In this document: positions 44,157 through 55,730 of the stretch, in pieces
Numbering within the stretch: position 1 is the stretch's first letter
Layout of the letters: each line of letters starts with the position of its first letter
Origin: Puccinellia tenuiflora
Lineage: Eukaryota; Streptophyta; Magnoliopsida; Poales; Poaceae
DNA: 64,000 nucleotides
Assembly: GCA_012064385.1 (NCBI GenBank)
Contig: QRDG01001520.1
Location: 620,001-684,000, forward strand
Reading direction: 5' to 3'
Notes under the pieces: model-generated
The model's database searches: none
Seen by the model: the letters and a program-made list of their open reading frames with translations, nothing else
Told to the model about the DNA's origin: nothing
Translations under genes and position numbers: made by a program

Positions 44157-45887
44157 ATGGCGCCCAAGAAAACAACTGATCTGGCGAAGGGAAAGGCTCC
44201 AGCGCAGGCTGGCAGGTCCGCGGCGACGTCGGGGAGCGTTGTACTCGAGGGGGCGCTGCCAAAGTCCCGCATCCACTCGGTGGCGATAGAAAAGGACGCC
44301 CAGCCCCCAGAGGGCTCCCGATGGGGGCAGCGAAGGAGGCACCCACACGAGCCCCCATACCGCACCAGAAGCGGCTGTGAGCCCGAGGCAGGGTGCCTCG
44401 GGCGCCTCGCTAAGGATTGAGACCTCTGCACCCTGCAGCGGTGCGGGGACCTTGGTGCTGCGGGATCCGCGGCGCCACGCGGTTTGCCGCGGCGCCGTCC
44501 TCAGCCAGGCGCGTCGGACGCTCGACGAGCTGGAGGCGCAGTTCGCCGAAGAGGAACTCGCCAGGGCGGAGGAGCGGGCGAGACTCGACGAGGGCTGGGC
44601 CCTCCTCCGCGAGAGCGTGGAGAGTTGCCGCCGGCAGGACGCGGCGGCCCTGGCGGCACGCCAAGAGGCCATGCGCTTCGCCGAAGAGACCCGCGACAGC
44701 GTGAAGCGGGAGGTGGCGGAGACCATGGAGCAGCTGGACGTCGCACGGGAGGCACTCGAGGCGAAAACTGCCTCCAAGCGACAGGAGGTTGCGGCCTTGG
44801 AGCAGAACTTCATCACGTACTCCAAAACTGTGGAGGGCAGCTTGAAGGAGCTCCGCGAGAGGCTGGACGTTCGCGAGGTGCAGCTGACCCAGCGCGAGGC
44901 AGAGCTCACGCGACGTGAGGGAGAGCTCTCCCCCGCGAGGTGGAACTGCGCCAGCGCGAGGAGCAGGTCCAGCAACTTGAGGCAGACCAGGCCACCCGCG
45001 AGGACCAGCTGAAGGCTCGCGAGGGCCGGGTGGCCAAGGACGAAGCCTCCTACACGGAGCGCCTCGAGAAGGCCAACGCCGATCTTGCGGCAAAGCAAAA
45101 GAAAATCCAGGAAGAGGCCGACGACAGGGTCAAGCTCATCCGCCAAGATCTCTCCAAGGGCTATGACGAGAAGGCCATGAAGCAGGAGGATCGCTTCAAG
45201 GTGAAGCGCAAGGAGCTCTAGGATCGCATCAAGGGGCTCGAGAAGGAGGAGAAGCAGATGGCCTCCCGCCTTCAGAGCGCCAGGGAGGCCCAGGCTCGTG
45301 CGGAAGAGAAAGTCGCCGCCCTAGAGAAGGACTTGAGCGAGCTCCACCAGCAGGTGGGGCCTGTCGTGAACCTTGTGGAGGAGGCACGGAGCAACGCGGA
45401 GATCGGCCGGACCATGTCGCGCCAGCGCCAGCGTATGCTCCAAGACCTGGTGCTCCGTGCGCGCGCTGTTGGGGACCGTCTGAGGATCGAGGTCCCCTCC
45501 TTTGCCGCAGGGGGGAGCGACGACCAGGCCGCGTACACGTTCTTCTTCGAGCAGTTCCTCACGAAACTCGAAGAGGCCACGAAGGACCTCAACGACCGCG
45601 TCGTGGAGGAGAGCCGCGATCTCCTTGTCCTTGCCACCTGCCGCATCTTCGCCAACCTCGGGAGGCTTCAGCCTTCCCTCGACCTCGAGGCCGTGACGGT
45701 GCCCGTCTATCTCAGCAGCCGCATCGCGCTGAGCGACAGGATGCGGAAGGCCGCTGAGGAGTACGCCAGGATATTCGACCAAGTCGAGGTTGAGAAAGAC
45801 GAAGACGACGTTGAGGAGGACGCTGTGGAAGAGGAGGAACGCACCGCCGCGGGCGACGAGGGCACCTCGGGAGGTCCGACGGCTTGA
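44157..45887 (+). pseudogene. Antisense coiled-coil ORF (aORF) of the Tat-lineage Gypsy
   Basis: This plus-strand gene, opposite to gag-pol, would encode about 570 residues. It starts near 44157 (M-A-P-K-K-T-T-D-L-A-K-G-K-A-P-A) with a basic, disordered N-terminus. A long heptad coiled coil (A-Q-F-A-E-E-E-L-A-R-A-E-E-R near 44535, many L-x-x-R-E-x-E-L repeats) runs to about 45330. A more globular part follows (Y-T-F-F-F-E-Q-F-L-T-K-L near 45535), then an acidic tail (E-D-D-V-E-E-D-A-V-E-E-E-E) and the stop at 45885-45887. A frameshift between 44280 and 44377, a lost C in the C-run at 44930-44934, and a TAG at 45220-45222 disable it. Such antisense ORFs are known from Grande- and RIRE2-like elements; their function is unknown. 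Confidence 0.78.
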
Positions 45888-47120
45888 GCTTTTGCTGTGG
45901 CTGGATGTGCATGAGGCACACATTATCTTAGTATTTACTTGTAAAAGTTTTTTAAAGACTTGTTTAAGTGTTGTTTAAACGTGCTTGGTGAATTTCCCTC
46001 GGGAGGCTTTTATCTTTCCTCTTCATGTCTTTTTCGCTCTACGTCTTAGGACCCTCTCTTAGCGCTACACCACCGCCGCTTCGGTATGTGAGAGTCAGGG
46101 CTCCAGAAGGCCGGGGGGTGCGTGTGGCCTCGAGAGGTAAGAGCTCCCGAGGCGCGATGCTCGGGGCTCACCTTTAACGCGCAAGAAGCCCATGAGGCAT
46201 AGGAGAGAGAAAATAGGCTCGAGGGACAAAAACCAGCGAAAGGAAATTTCAACCAAGTGTTTGGACTTAGCTTCGCGAGGCGTTTTTCTCCTTGGAGAGG
46301 GTGCTGGTTCCCTGATGAGGCGTTTTTGCCTTGGAGAGGGTGTTGGTTCCCTGGTGAGGCGTTTTCCTCTCGAGGTTGCTTGAGGCTTGTTTTGAACCTG
46401 CTTTCCTGCGTTTGGACAGATAGGCATACCCACAAGAAATACATAGCTAGATAACTTCATGCTTGCTCGTAGGTTCCTTCATGTGTGTCTCACGAGGAGA
46501 ACAGGCACCAAGGTCCTTGGTGAGTTGATGTGCACGGGAGCCGGTCCATGAGTTCAGAGCTCCTTGGGAGTTGACATGCATGAGAGCTGACCCGTGAGTT
46601 CAGAGCTCGGACTCCTTGGGTTTGAGGCGCTGCTGGGATGCTCCCGAGGCACAGGCACCATGTCCAGCCCCCGCTCGCGAGATACATAGGAGGGATCATA
46701 CGAGCAAGGATGAAAAGCAATAACATAACTGCTTACCAAAACAACAGAGGTTCATTACACTGGCGTGGCCAGAAATACAAAATCCGCCATGTCTGGGCAT
46801 GGGGTTCCACATGGAGTGGCTGAGACTCTCGCGGCCCGAGGCGACGCATGTAGAGAGAGCTCAGAGAGGGGCCCCCTATGCGGGGGTGGCTTTGAGAGCC
46901 TGCGGTCCACCATGGCTGGGCATGGGGATCCACCTCGCCAAGGCATGGTGCTTGAAGAAGTCACCTTGCCGAGGCATGGTGGCTTGGGAGTCTTCTCGAA
47001 CGGCCCGTGGCAATGTATAGTAGAGAGGGGAGCCCGAAGTTTTTCCTCGTGGAGGATGATGGCGCGAGGCTCTCCCTTGATGCAAAAAATTGCTCATCGA
47101 GGACGATCAGGGGTAGAACT
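45888..47120 (-). other. Region between integrase and the antisense ORF
   Basis: Apart from a short tandem repeat (46275-46372) I see no gene in this 1.2 kb. It is the 3' untranslated spacer of gag-pol and probably the downstream region of the antisense ORF. Confidence 0.6.
46275..46372. repeat. Three-copy tandem repeat of about 42 bp
   Basis: Units of GAGGCGTTTTT followed by CCTTGGAGAGGGTGYTGGTT and CCCTGRT recur at about 46277, 46317 and 46358; the last is partial. Confidence 0.75.
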
Positions 47121-48235
47121 TGCGCAGGTGCTGGATGTTCTAGGGGTTGGCGACAGGGATGCCGTCCTCCGTCTCGAGCCGCGCGGAGCCAGGCCTGGCG
47201 ATGTGCACGACTCTGTAGGGTCCTTCCCACATTGGCGAGAGCTTGTGGAGGCCTGCCCTGGAGAGGATTCTCCTCAGGACCAGGTCTCCTACTTCGAGAG
47301 TGCGCGGGCGGATGTGGCGGCTGTGGTAGCGACGGAGGTCTTGCTGGTACCTTGCCGCTCTCAGGGCCGCATTGCGGCGGAGCCCCTCGAGCAGCAGGAG
47401 GTCGTTGTTGCGGAGTTCGTCCAGCTCAGCCTCCTTGAAGGCCAAGACTCGTGGAGAGCCGTGGGTGATCTCGCTGGGGAGAACGGCTTCAGCGCCATAG
47501 ATGAGGGAGAACGGCGTCTCGCCGGTTGGCTTTGTTGGCGTGGTGCGGATGGACCAGAGCACCGAGGGGAGCTCATCGATCCAGTGCTTGCCGCTAGCCT
47601 TGAGGCGGTTGAAGCTTCTCGTCTTGAGGCCCTTGAGCACCTCAGCGTTGGCTCACTCAGCCTGCCCGTTGCTTCGTCGGTGAGCCATCGAGGCGTAGCA
47701 GATTGGGGCACCGAGGCTACCGCAGTAGGACTTGAAGGCGCCGCTGATGAATTGTGAGCCGTTGTCGGTGATGATGCGGTTGGGCACGCCGAAGCGGCAG
47801 ATCGGGCTCCTGATGAATTTCACCGCTGATTTCGCCGGAATGATGCGCACGGGTTCCACCTTAGGCCACTTGGTGAATTTGTCGATGGCGACGTAGAGGT
47901 AGCGGTAGCCCCCGAGCGCTCGCGGGAAGGTTCCCAGGAGGTCCAGACCTCAGACCGCGAACGGCCAGGAGAGCGGGATGGTTTGGAGTCCTTGCGCAGG
48001 CTGCTAGATCTGCTTAGCGTGGAATTGGCAGGCGCCGCAGGATTGGACGATTGCGGCTGCATCTTGAAGCACTGAAGGCCAGTAGAAGCCACTCCGGAAG
48101 ACCTTGCCTACAAGGGTGCGCGAGGATGAATGGTGGCCGCACTCTCCGCTGTGGATGTCGTTGATGAGCTGGCGGCCTTCCTCGGCAGGGACGCACCGCA
48201 ACGCAACTCCATTGGGGCGCTTACGGTACAGGTCT
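47120..48235 (-). pseudogene. Tat-lineage integrase
   Basis: The HHCC zinc region reads I-H-S-G-E-C-G-H-H with Y-W-P and C-G-A-C-Q-F-H near 48020-48160. The core holds L-D-L-L-G-T-F, T-D-N-G-S-Q-F near 47760 and N-G-Q-A-E near 47660. The C-terminal part includes S-P-M-W-E-G-P-Y-R-V near 47225 and ends W-N-I-x-H-L-R-K-F-Y-P. In-frame stops at 48004-48006 (TAG), 47950-47952 (TGA for the Trp before G-L-D) and 47653-47655 (TGA for Arg), plus frame changes near 47860, inactivate it. Confidence 0.85.
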
Positions 48236-49275
48236 CCGTCGTGGAGGCAATAGGACTTGGCCTGGCGAGCAACCCTTTCGGCTTCTGCATCTTCTTCGGG
48301 GAGGACTCGATTTTGCAGGTAGTTCTTGATCTCGTCGATCCAACCAGTGTCTTGGCGTACCAGGGTCATCAGCAAGCGATCGCCTGAGGGCAGCCCGCAG
48401 TTTGGTGCTCCACTTGATGGGGCTGGTGGGAGCTCCTCATTGATGCTCATGTTGATAGATGGTTGCTTGACGGAGGACTTGGCGAGTCTTTCCTCGAACA
48501 CTCCAGGCTTCTGGGCTTCCCTTCTTGCTGCTCGCCTGGCGAGTTCATCTACTTCTTGGTTCTCTCCTCGTGGGATATGCTTGAGCTCCATGCCCCTGAA
48601 GTGCTTCTCGAGTTTGCGTACCTCTTCAAGGTAGGCCACCATGTAGGTGTCCTTAGGCGTATAGCTTTTGTTGGAGAAGTTGACGAGGAGCTGAGAGTCG
48701 CCCTTGATGAGGATGCGCTTGATGCCGAGGGCAATGGCAGCTCTGAGCCCGGCGTGGAGGCCTTCGTATTCAGCAATGTTGTTGGAGACCTTGTCGTTGT
48801 CCTTGAAGCACAGCTGGACAGCGTAGTAGAGCTTGTCGCCTGTCAGTGAGGTGAGGACAGCACCAGCCCCTGCAGTCCGGGCCGCGAAGGCGCCGTCGAA
48901 GTGCATGGTCCAGTAGCCTGGTTCCGTCCCTCCTGAGGCTGCGGCTTCCTCCTCTTGAGGCTCTTCTTCACGTGTGTCCATCCATTCGGCCATGAAATCA
49001 GCCAACGCCCTGCCCTTGATGACTTTTATGGTGTCAAACTCCAGCTCGAAAGGTTGTAACTCGATGCCCCAGCTTGCGACGCGATCTGTTGCGTTTGGGT
49101 TGCGCAAGACTTGCTCTAGGGGGTATGAGGTCACCACCTTAATGGGGTGACCCTGGAAGTAGTGGCGCAGCTTCCTGGAGGCGCTGTGGAGCGAGAAGAG
49201 GAGCCTTTGCTGCATGGGGTAGCGCTCGCGAGCGTCCCGCAGCACTGTGATGACGAAGTACACGGGATGCTCGAC
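48236..49275 (-). pseudogene. Tat-lineage RNase H end and archaeal-type second RNase H
   Basis: The end of the first RNase H (A-R-E-R-Y-P-M-Q-Q-R-L-L-F-S-L, then S-Y-P-L-E-Q-V-L) is followed by a D/E-rich linker. A second RNase H follows: W-T-M-H-F-D-G-A-F near 48900, N-N-I-A-E-Y-E-G-L near 48770, K-G-D-S-Q-L-L-V near 48690 and E-V-D-E-L-A-R near 48540. The D-E-D spacing is that of archaeal-type RNase H, a mark of the Tat/Ogre group. The frame is open here from 49263 to the TAG at 48004; it is separated from RT by a frameshift near 49270. Confidence 0.88.
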
Positions 49276-50512
49276 GAGGGTAGTTGTTGGCGTGGCAGCG
49301 GTTGGCTCCTCTCGAGGTTTTCTTGAGGCCCCACTTGTAGGGGCTCGGCATGAGGCTGGAGGCTTGACGAGGCTGCTTCCTCGGCGAGGAGTTCTGGGCT
49401 TGGCGAGGCAGGGCTCTGCTTGGTAAGGACTGGCTCTTCCCTTTCAGCCACCAATACCGCGCTTGCCGTCTGAGGAGTGGCTGCAAGATACAGCTTCAGA
49501 GACTCGCGAGGGAGTGGGGCAACCATGATGGGTGGGCTCGCCAGGTATTTCTCCAGGTCCTCGAAGGCCTTTGCTGCTTCAGGGGTCCACTTGAAAGGAC
49601 CGGACCTCTTCATGATCTTGAAAAATGGCAGCGCCCTCTCGCCGTACTTGGAGATGAAACGGCCAAGGCTGGCCATACATCCCGCTAAGCGCTGCATGTC
49701 ATTGAGGCGACGAGGAGGTTGCATCTCTTCTATGGCTCTGATCTTGTCGGGGTTTGCTTCGATGCCACGATGAGACACCAGGAACCCGAGGAGTTTGCCT
49801 GAAGGGACCCCGAAGACGCACTTGGCGGGGTTCAGCTTGATGTTTACCTTGCGTAGGTTGGCAAAGGTCTCCTCGAGGTCCTTGATGAGCGTGTCCTCTT
49901 CGCGGGTCTTGATCACGATGTCATCGACGTAGGCCTCTGCATTCCTTCCCATTTGAGCCCCCAAGGCGATCCTCATGAGGCGCTAGAAAGTGGCGCCGGC
50001 GTTTTTCAGGCCGAAGGGCATGCAGACGTAGCAAAACACACCACAAGGGGTGAGAAATGCTGTCTTCTCCTCGTCCTCCTTCGCCATATTGATCTGGTGA
50101 TAGCCTGAGAAGGCATCCGGAAAACAGAGGAGTGCGCAGCCGCGGTGGAGTCCACGATCTGGTCGATCCTCGGGAGGGGATAGGGGTCCTTGGGACAGGC
50201 TTTGTTGAGGTCGGTGAAGTCGATGCAGAGGCGGCTTCCTCCGGTGTGCTTGGGGACGACCACACCATTGGCGAGCCAAGTGGGATGGACCACTTCCTTG
50301 ATGATGCTGGCTTTCTTCAACTTTTCAACTTCTTGGACGATGAAATTTTGCTTGTCTGGCGCCTGGCGCCGCGCCTTTTGCTTCACAGGGCATGCATTTG
50401 GACACACAGCTAAGTGGTGCTCAATCACCTCCCTCGGTACTCCGGACATATCTGACGGTGTCCATGCGAACATGTCAGAGTTTGCCCTGAGGAAGGCGAC
50501 GAGCGCGCTTTT
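49276..50512 (-). pseudogene. Tat-lineage reverse transcriptase and start of RNase H
   Basis: It opens with D-M-F-A-W-T-P-S-D-M-S-G and continues with C-I-D-F-T-D-L-N-K-A-C-P-K-D-P-Y-P-L-P near 50190. After a frameshift near 50130 it reads D-A-F-S-G-Y-H-Q-I near 50110 and A-Y-V-D-D-I-V-I-K-T (YVDD at 49920-49931), then K-C-V-F-G-V and the RNase H start P-L-P-R-E-S-L-K-L-Y. A TAG at 49983-49985 lies in A-T-F-*-R-L-M, where relatives have glutamine. The same frame as gag continues up to 50513. Confidence 0.9.
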
Positions 50513-52902
50513 CTATTTGGGAGACAAGTTGGCGCCGATGGTGACGCTAGCCCCCGAGCCATTTTCCTCAAGAGGCACTTGCTTCGTCACGGCCTTCTCC
50601 TGAGAGAACAGCTGCTTCTTCTTCGCGGGGGGCCTCGGGAGGGGCTCCTCATCCTCGTCAGCGGGTGACGCCACCGCGACAGCCTTGTAGGCCGCTTGCG
50701 CAGCGTACAGGGCGTCTGAGACCATGCCGCGGATGACGATGGTGCCACCCGAGCTAGGGAGCTTGACGAGGTTGTAGGCGTGGTGGGTCACCGCCATGAA
50801 CTTGGCGAGGGCGGGGAAGCCGAGGATGGAGTTGTAGGGCAGGCCGATGTGCGCGACGTCGAAATCGATCAGCTCGGTGCGGTAGTTGGCCTGAGTGCCG
50901 AAAGTGACCGCGAGCCTCACCTGCCCCAAAGGGGTGGTGAGACCCTCTGTCACCCCCGAGAAGGGCCTGGTGGGCATGAGCCGCTCGTAGGGCACCTGCA
51001 GCTTCTCGAAAGTCTTGACAGAGATGACGTTGAGGCCTGCACCCCCATCGATGAGCGTCTTAGAGACTGCAATGTTGTTGATGGTGGGAGTGCAGACCAG
51101 CGGGATGGTGTCAACAGTTGAAGTGGACTTGGGGTGGTCACTGGAGTCAAAGGTGATGGGGTACTGGGACCACTTGAGGGGCCTTGAGGCCTCAACCCCG
51201 GGAAGGGCTGCCGCGACCTCGCGAGCGAGTTGCTTGAAGTGGCGGTTGGAGCTGGGGGCCTGAGCCCCGCCGAGGATGCAAGCGGCCCCGCGAGGCACCT
51301 GGTAGCCCTGAGGAGTCTCGGCAGAGAGGTTGTCGTCCGTGGGCTGGGCGGCGTTGGCTTGAGGGTTCTGCTGGTAGCTGTCGTCGTAGTTGTTGTTCCA
51401 GCGTCGCCCCCCACGGCCGCGGCCGCCGCGACCTCGCTGCCGCTCGTTAGCCTCACGAGCCTCGCGAGCCTCGCGAAGCCTCTTGAGGTCGTAGCAGTCC
51501 TCGGTGGCATGGGAATGCCTGTTGTGGTAGATGCAGAAGGGGTGATCATCTTTCTTCTCGGGGTCCGCGGCTGGAGCGGCAGCGCGAGGCTGCTTGGCGT
51601 CAGGCTCAGCCGCGAGGACCGCAGTGGTCTTGCGCTTCTCGGTGGACTTCTTCTTCTTCTTCTTGGATCCCTCGGTGGGGTCCCCTAGCTTGTTCTTGAC
51701 GAACAAGCGGACCTCCTCAGCCTTGGCACACTTGTCCACCAAGTCGAAGAGCTTGACGACGGTGGTGATGTTGTCATGGATGCCAAGCTTCTCGAGCATC
51801 CGCACATCCGTGACCCCAGCCTGGAAGGCCGAAATGACCTGCGCGTCGGTGGCGTTGGGGATCTTGTTGCGCACCTGGCTAAAGCGCTGGATGTACTTGC
51901 GGAGGGTCTCGCCAGGCTTCTGGCATACGGCGCGGAGGTCGTTGTATGTGAGGCCGCGCTCGTACGTGCCCTTGAAGTTGGCGACGAAGCACCGGCAGAG
52001 GTCCTCCCAGGTGTTGATGGACTCGGCGGGGAGGTTCGTGAGCCACGAGGACGCAGAGTCCTTGAGGTCCATGGGGAACCAGTTCGCCATGACCTTGTCG
52101 TCGCACCCTACGGCCTGGATGTCCAAGGTGTAGAGCTGCAGGAAATCCAGGGGGTTGTTCTTGCCGTCATAGCGCGGAGGAAGATCCGGCCTGAACTTGA
52201 CCGGCCAGATGACGCGACGGAGGCTGTGAGTGAACGCGGCCTTCGTGCCGTAGGTGACCGGGCCGTTGGCGAGGGTGGCGTGGAGGTGGCGCACCGCGGT
52301 GGCGACGTCATGGACGGCGCGGTTGTGGCGATCCTGGTGGCACTCGATGCTCACGCGTGCATCCTCCGGGGCACACTACACGATTTGGCAGTCATGTGGC
52401 GATGACACATGCGACGCAGCGTAGTTGTCGCGAGGAGGAGCCCCGGCCGGAGCAGGTTGCGGTGGAACTGGTGGAGCTGGAGCGGGCACGGGGTGACGAG
52501 GAGGTGCATGCGGCGCGCAGAGAGAACCAGCGAACGAGACGGTGCAGGAGCGGCGACGCAAGCGGCGCCGATGAGCTCGGAGAGGCGGTTGAGCCAGGCT
52601 TCTTGGGCCTCCGGCGTGGGGCGGTACTGCAGCAGCTCCTGCGCCATGAGAAGCGCAGTTGCCGGGCTGGGCGCGGGGCGGCCCAGCGAAGAGGCAGCAT
52701 GGTCCCGCGACGGGTGCAGGGAGGAAGCCTCCTCTTCGGCGTAGTCGTTGTCGTCGTCCTCTGGGTGCTCGACGCGGGGCTCGGGGTCGACATGGCGCTC
52801 CAGAGCAGCACTTTCGCGCGGGCGGCCGCGCGGGTTGCCAGCGGGAGCGGTGGCGGTGCTGGCCATCCGGCGAGCGAGACGTTCGGCGCGAGAGCCGGCC
52901 AT
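50513..52902 (-). pseudogene. Tat-lineage gag and protease
   Basis: Gag starts with the ATG at 52902 (M-A-G-S-R-A-E-R-L-A-R-R-M) just inside the primer site. A stop and frame change near 52375 precede the main frame, which is open from 52354 to 50513. The capsid carries F-R-P-D-L-P-P-R-Y-D-G-K and W-L-T-N-L-P-A-E-S-I-N-T-W near 52020-52180. One zinc-knuckle-like C-x-Y-H-x9-D-C lies near 51510, followed by an R/G-rich stretch. Protease has T-L-I-D-G-G-A-G-L-N near 51035 and I-L-G-F-P-A near 50810. A TAG at 50513-50515 (Gln in relatives) separates it from RT. Confidence 0.88.
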
Positions 52903-52935
52903 GGCGGTGTCGAGGTTTAAGATGCGCCTCAGCCC

Positions 52936-52953
52936 CCTACCTGGTGCGCCAAA
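52936..52953 (-). promoter_or_regulatory. Primer binding site of the Tat-lineage Gypsy
   Basis: Minus-strand TTTGGCGCACCAGGTAGG directly follows the LTR end CCGACA. It resembles the TTTGGCGCGCCAGGTAGGGG site seen after other grass Gypsy LTRs. I do not assign the tRNA. Confidence 0.75.
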
Positions 52954-54008
52954 TGTCGGAGAACTGTCCCAGGAACTGGGTGTGTGTGTCTCACAAGGAT
53001 CGAGTAAGGGGCTGAACACGGAATCAAACAACCTTCAACGTGCCTCGGCGACGATGCTCGTCGAGCTCGCTGTGGGATAGCACTGCAGAGATGAACGCAC
53101 GGTATTACCCAGGTTCAGGGCCCTCTAGGAGAGGTAAAACCCCTACGTCCTGCTTTGGATGTATTGCACTTGCTTGGAGAGGTTTCAGTACAAAGGGAGC
53201 TTGGCGAGCTCAAGGTGGCTAACAATGGCTAACCCTAGAACTCAGAACTTCCAACCGAAGAAGAACCAGCTAGCTACCAACTGCAGAACCCTTTGCCCGA
53301 ACGTGCTCCCCCTCCTTTTATAGGTGTCTCGGACCTCTTCCCCCAAACATCTTGGCGGGAAGGGTTACCACATGGCGACGAAGGAGGAGGACAGGTGCAC
53401 GATAAAGGTAGAGTCCATGGACACGGTCCATGGCAGGGAGCGGCGTCACCAAAGCTGGAAAAGCCACCGTCCAACCAGGACGGTGGGCTGGCACCGCTGA
53501 GGTGGGATGTGTCCCACGGTGACGTCGCCCTTGGAGTGTAGCTGCAGACGGTCCCCTTATCACCAAAGTGGCAATTCTTGGAGCTCCTTTTCTTGGTGCA
53601 GCGTTGTTGACTGCTTTATACATAAGAACGACAACTGTGGCGCTGCCGTCACCACGCACTGGCGCGGTCGTCACCTCGCGTTGGCGCGCCCGTGACTCTG
53701 CGGAGGGTGCAGAGACCATGTGCGCTCTGCCGCGGAGGCAGAGCTGGCTTCGAGGGGAAGGAACCCAGCGAGGCAGGAGGCCTCGCCGAGCCCTTCGGCT
53801 TGATCCTTAGCAGAATTCGCAGGTGGCATCCGGGATGCCCTCTTGAGGAGAGGTGGCCCCTCGCCGAGGGAAAACCCTCGGCGAGGAGGAGAGGTCCCTC
53901 GCGAGGCTCGCCAGGCTTGGAGAGCCTGGTCCTTAGCGAAATCATCTGAAGAATGTTGTGGGCCCTGGCAGGCCGGCCCGTGGTACCCTGGTTTCCACTG
54001 TGCCGACA
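52954..54008 (-). repeat. 5' LTR of the Tat-lineage Gypsy
   Basis: 1055 bp, TGTCGGCACAGTGG...AGTTCTCCGACA on the minus strand, with short inverted ends TGTCGG/CCGACA. The TATA box (minus-strand CTATAAAA) is at 53316-53323. The right flank is GAGTT (54009-54013); its partner on the left is lost. Confidence 0.92.
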
Positions 54009-54019
54009 GAGTTTCCAGC

Positions 54020-54330
54020 CATGATACTTTGGCGAATCCAAAATAGATGGTGATTGCGGAGATGTTGTATGAAGCCATGATATTTTGGGCGAACCGACAT
54101 AAATGGTGATCTGGAGATATGAGATGATGTTGAGATATTTCTGCACACCGAAATAAACGGCGATCTGGAGATATGGTGTCGTGATATCTTGGCTAACCGA
54201 GATAAGCGATGATCTGGGAAATAGTGCCGTGATGATATTCTGACTTGCCGACATAAGCGACAACCTGGGATGATATGCCATTTATGATTCGGCAAGCCAA
54301 TGTCAACTATTATCCGGGATATGCTCTGAA
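54020..54330. repeat. Tandem repeat, about 5-6 units of 49-57 bp
   Basis: Diverged units of the form GATATNTTGGNNAACCGACAT followed by AAANGGNGATCTGGAGATATG start near 54022, 54079, 54134, 54186 and 54235, with a further partial copy near 54275. Confidence 0.75.
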
Positions 54331-55689
54331 GCCATTTTGACCATAAGATAAATCCGAGATGACCGATAACCCCATAATAATTCGATTCTCGACGATAGAT
54401 TCTCACTCGGGAATATATTCATGCTTACAAATACGGTTAGTCCATACACGGAATAAACACTCAAACTTGGTAAAGACGATCCATAATTATATTAATAAGA
54501 CGTAATAGCGGCAACAGCTAATACGTGTAGCACTGAAAGACATGGTAGCTGCAACGAGCAGACATACTAAACATGCACGGGGTAGCAGTCACGGTAAATA
54601 AGCAACGGAAGCTAACTTCAACAATAAATATAAGCACGAAGAAACAAACTCGGTTTGGGCCTAGCCCGCGAGTCACTTTTAACATCAAGGAAAAGATAAG
54701 CTCTGGAACAAACGTGCAGTCCCCGGGTCGAAATGCCTGATCCCGGGGGAAAATAAAATAAGCGCAGGGCAGTCCCCGAGTCACTTTCTAACATATAAGA
54801 GATATCAACAACCGACTAACCAGGCCAGTCCCCGGGTCTAGGTAACTCGGTCCCGGGGAAAACAGCTATGCCCATAAAAAAGAGCAGCAGTCCCCGAGTA
54901 CTGCCCGGGTTAACCACACGCGCGCGACACAAAACTAAATACAGTAAATACTTACATTGCAATGTCGGTGCAGACTGGACGGAGGCGTAGCTGAAGGCAC
55001 AGGCTAGATACCCAAATAGCCGAGGTGCTAGACTTGGATTATTCAGATGCGACTGATTCGGGCGTAGATCGTCTAGCCGGCCCAACGGCGTACGCGACGA
55101 AGGGTTCCTGCAAGTGCAAAACCGGGTATGGCTTACACGGCCTGGCTCACCCAGTCAAACCGACGGAGCCGAAACATCATCTTTTTATTTTGGCCGGATG
55201 CATATTTTTTATGCCGGCCGGGATATTTTTATGCCAGCACGGTTCACTCTGACCGAGTAATTTTTCTGAGCCGACACATGCCCGTTTCAGCCACTATTAA
55301 TTCTAATCTCGGCAATTATTTCTTGGCCGACACAGGCTTATTCTCCTCATCAGCTTGCTCTGGCCGAGCTAGCACATTTATGTCGGCATCCTTTTCTCTG
55401 CTACCCGGCTGCAGACATAATTTACTCGGCCAGGCCATAGGCTTCTCGGCCAGGCCATGCCAACAATCTTTTTTCTATTTCCTATACTGCTGCCGACATC
55501 CCCACGACTTGGCTAGTCCAACTCCACAAATCTCACTTCCTCTTATTTTTTCTTTCTTTCTTTTCTCTTCCTACTATCCGGTCAACCGACATAAGCAGTA
55601 CTGAGGTTTGACTGCCTCCAACTCTCTATCCTCTTTTTCTTTTTTCACTCAACAGCCGACATACGCTACATGCCGGTCCATCTCTTTAT

Positions 55690-55730
55690 CTCTTTCTTTT
55701 TCTTTTTCTTTTTCTTTTTCTTTTTCCAAC
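55690..55730. repeat. (TTTTTC)n microsatellite
   Basis: About seven hexamer units of TTTTTC/TTTCTT between two GC-rich stretches. Confidence 0.85.

Larger units (their letters stand above)
43020..54008 (-). mobile_element. Tat-lineage Gypsy retrotransposon with an antisense ORF
   Basis: This 10.99-kb minus-strand element has a complete 5' LTR (52954-54008), a 3'-truncated 3' LTR (43020-43854), a primer site, a polypurine tract and the domain order gag-PR-RT-RH-aRH-INT. A second, archaeal-type RNase H after the usual one and an extra ORF on the opposite strand between INT and the 3' LTR mark it as Tat/Retand/RIRE2-like. By eye about 18 differences over 800 bp separate the LTRs (around 2%), a fairly young insertion. 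The last roughly 236 bp of the 3' LTR are missing at the CACTA border. Confidence 0.92.

Noticed and set aside
44064..45146. Minus-strand frames of 227-360 codons opposite the coiled-coil ORF
   Set aside because: They are GC-driven shadows; the plus strand has the coherent heptad coiled coil, and the minus frames show only low-complexity S/R/A content.
44157..45887. Host gene encoding a coiled-coil protein
   Set aside because: It lies between integrase and the 3' LTR of one Tat element with continuous element sequence on both sides, the known place of antisense ORFs in this lineage.
51230..52405. Plus-strand frames opposite Tat gag
   Set aside because: No domain; they mirror the gag sequence, which has clear capsid and protease motifs on the minus strand.
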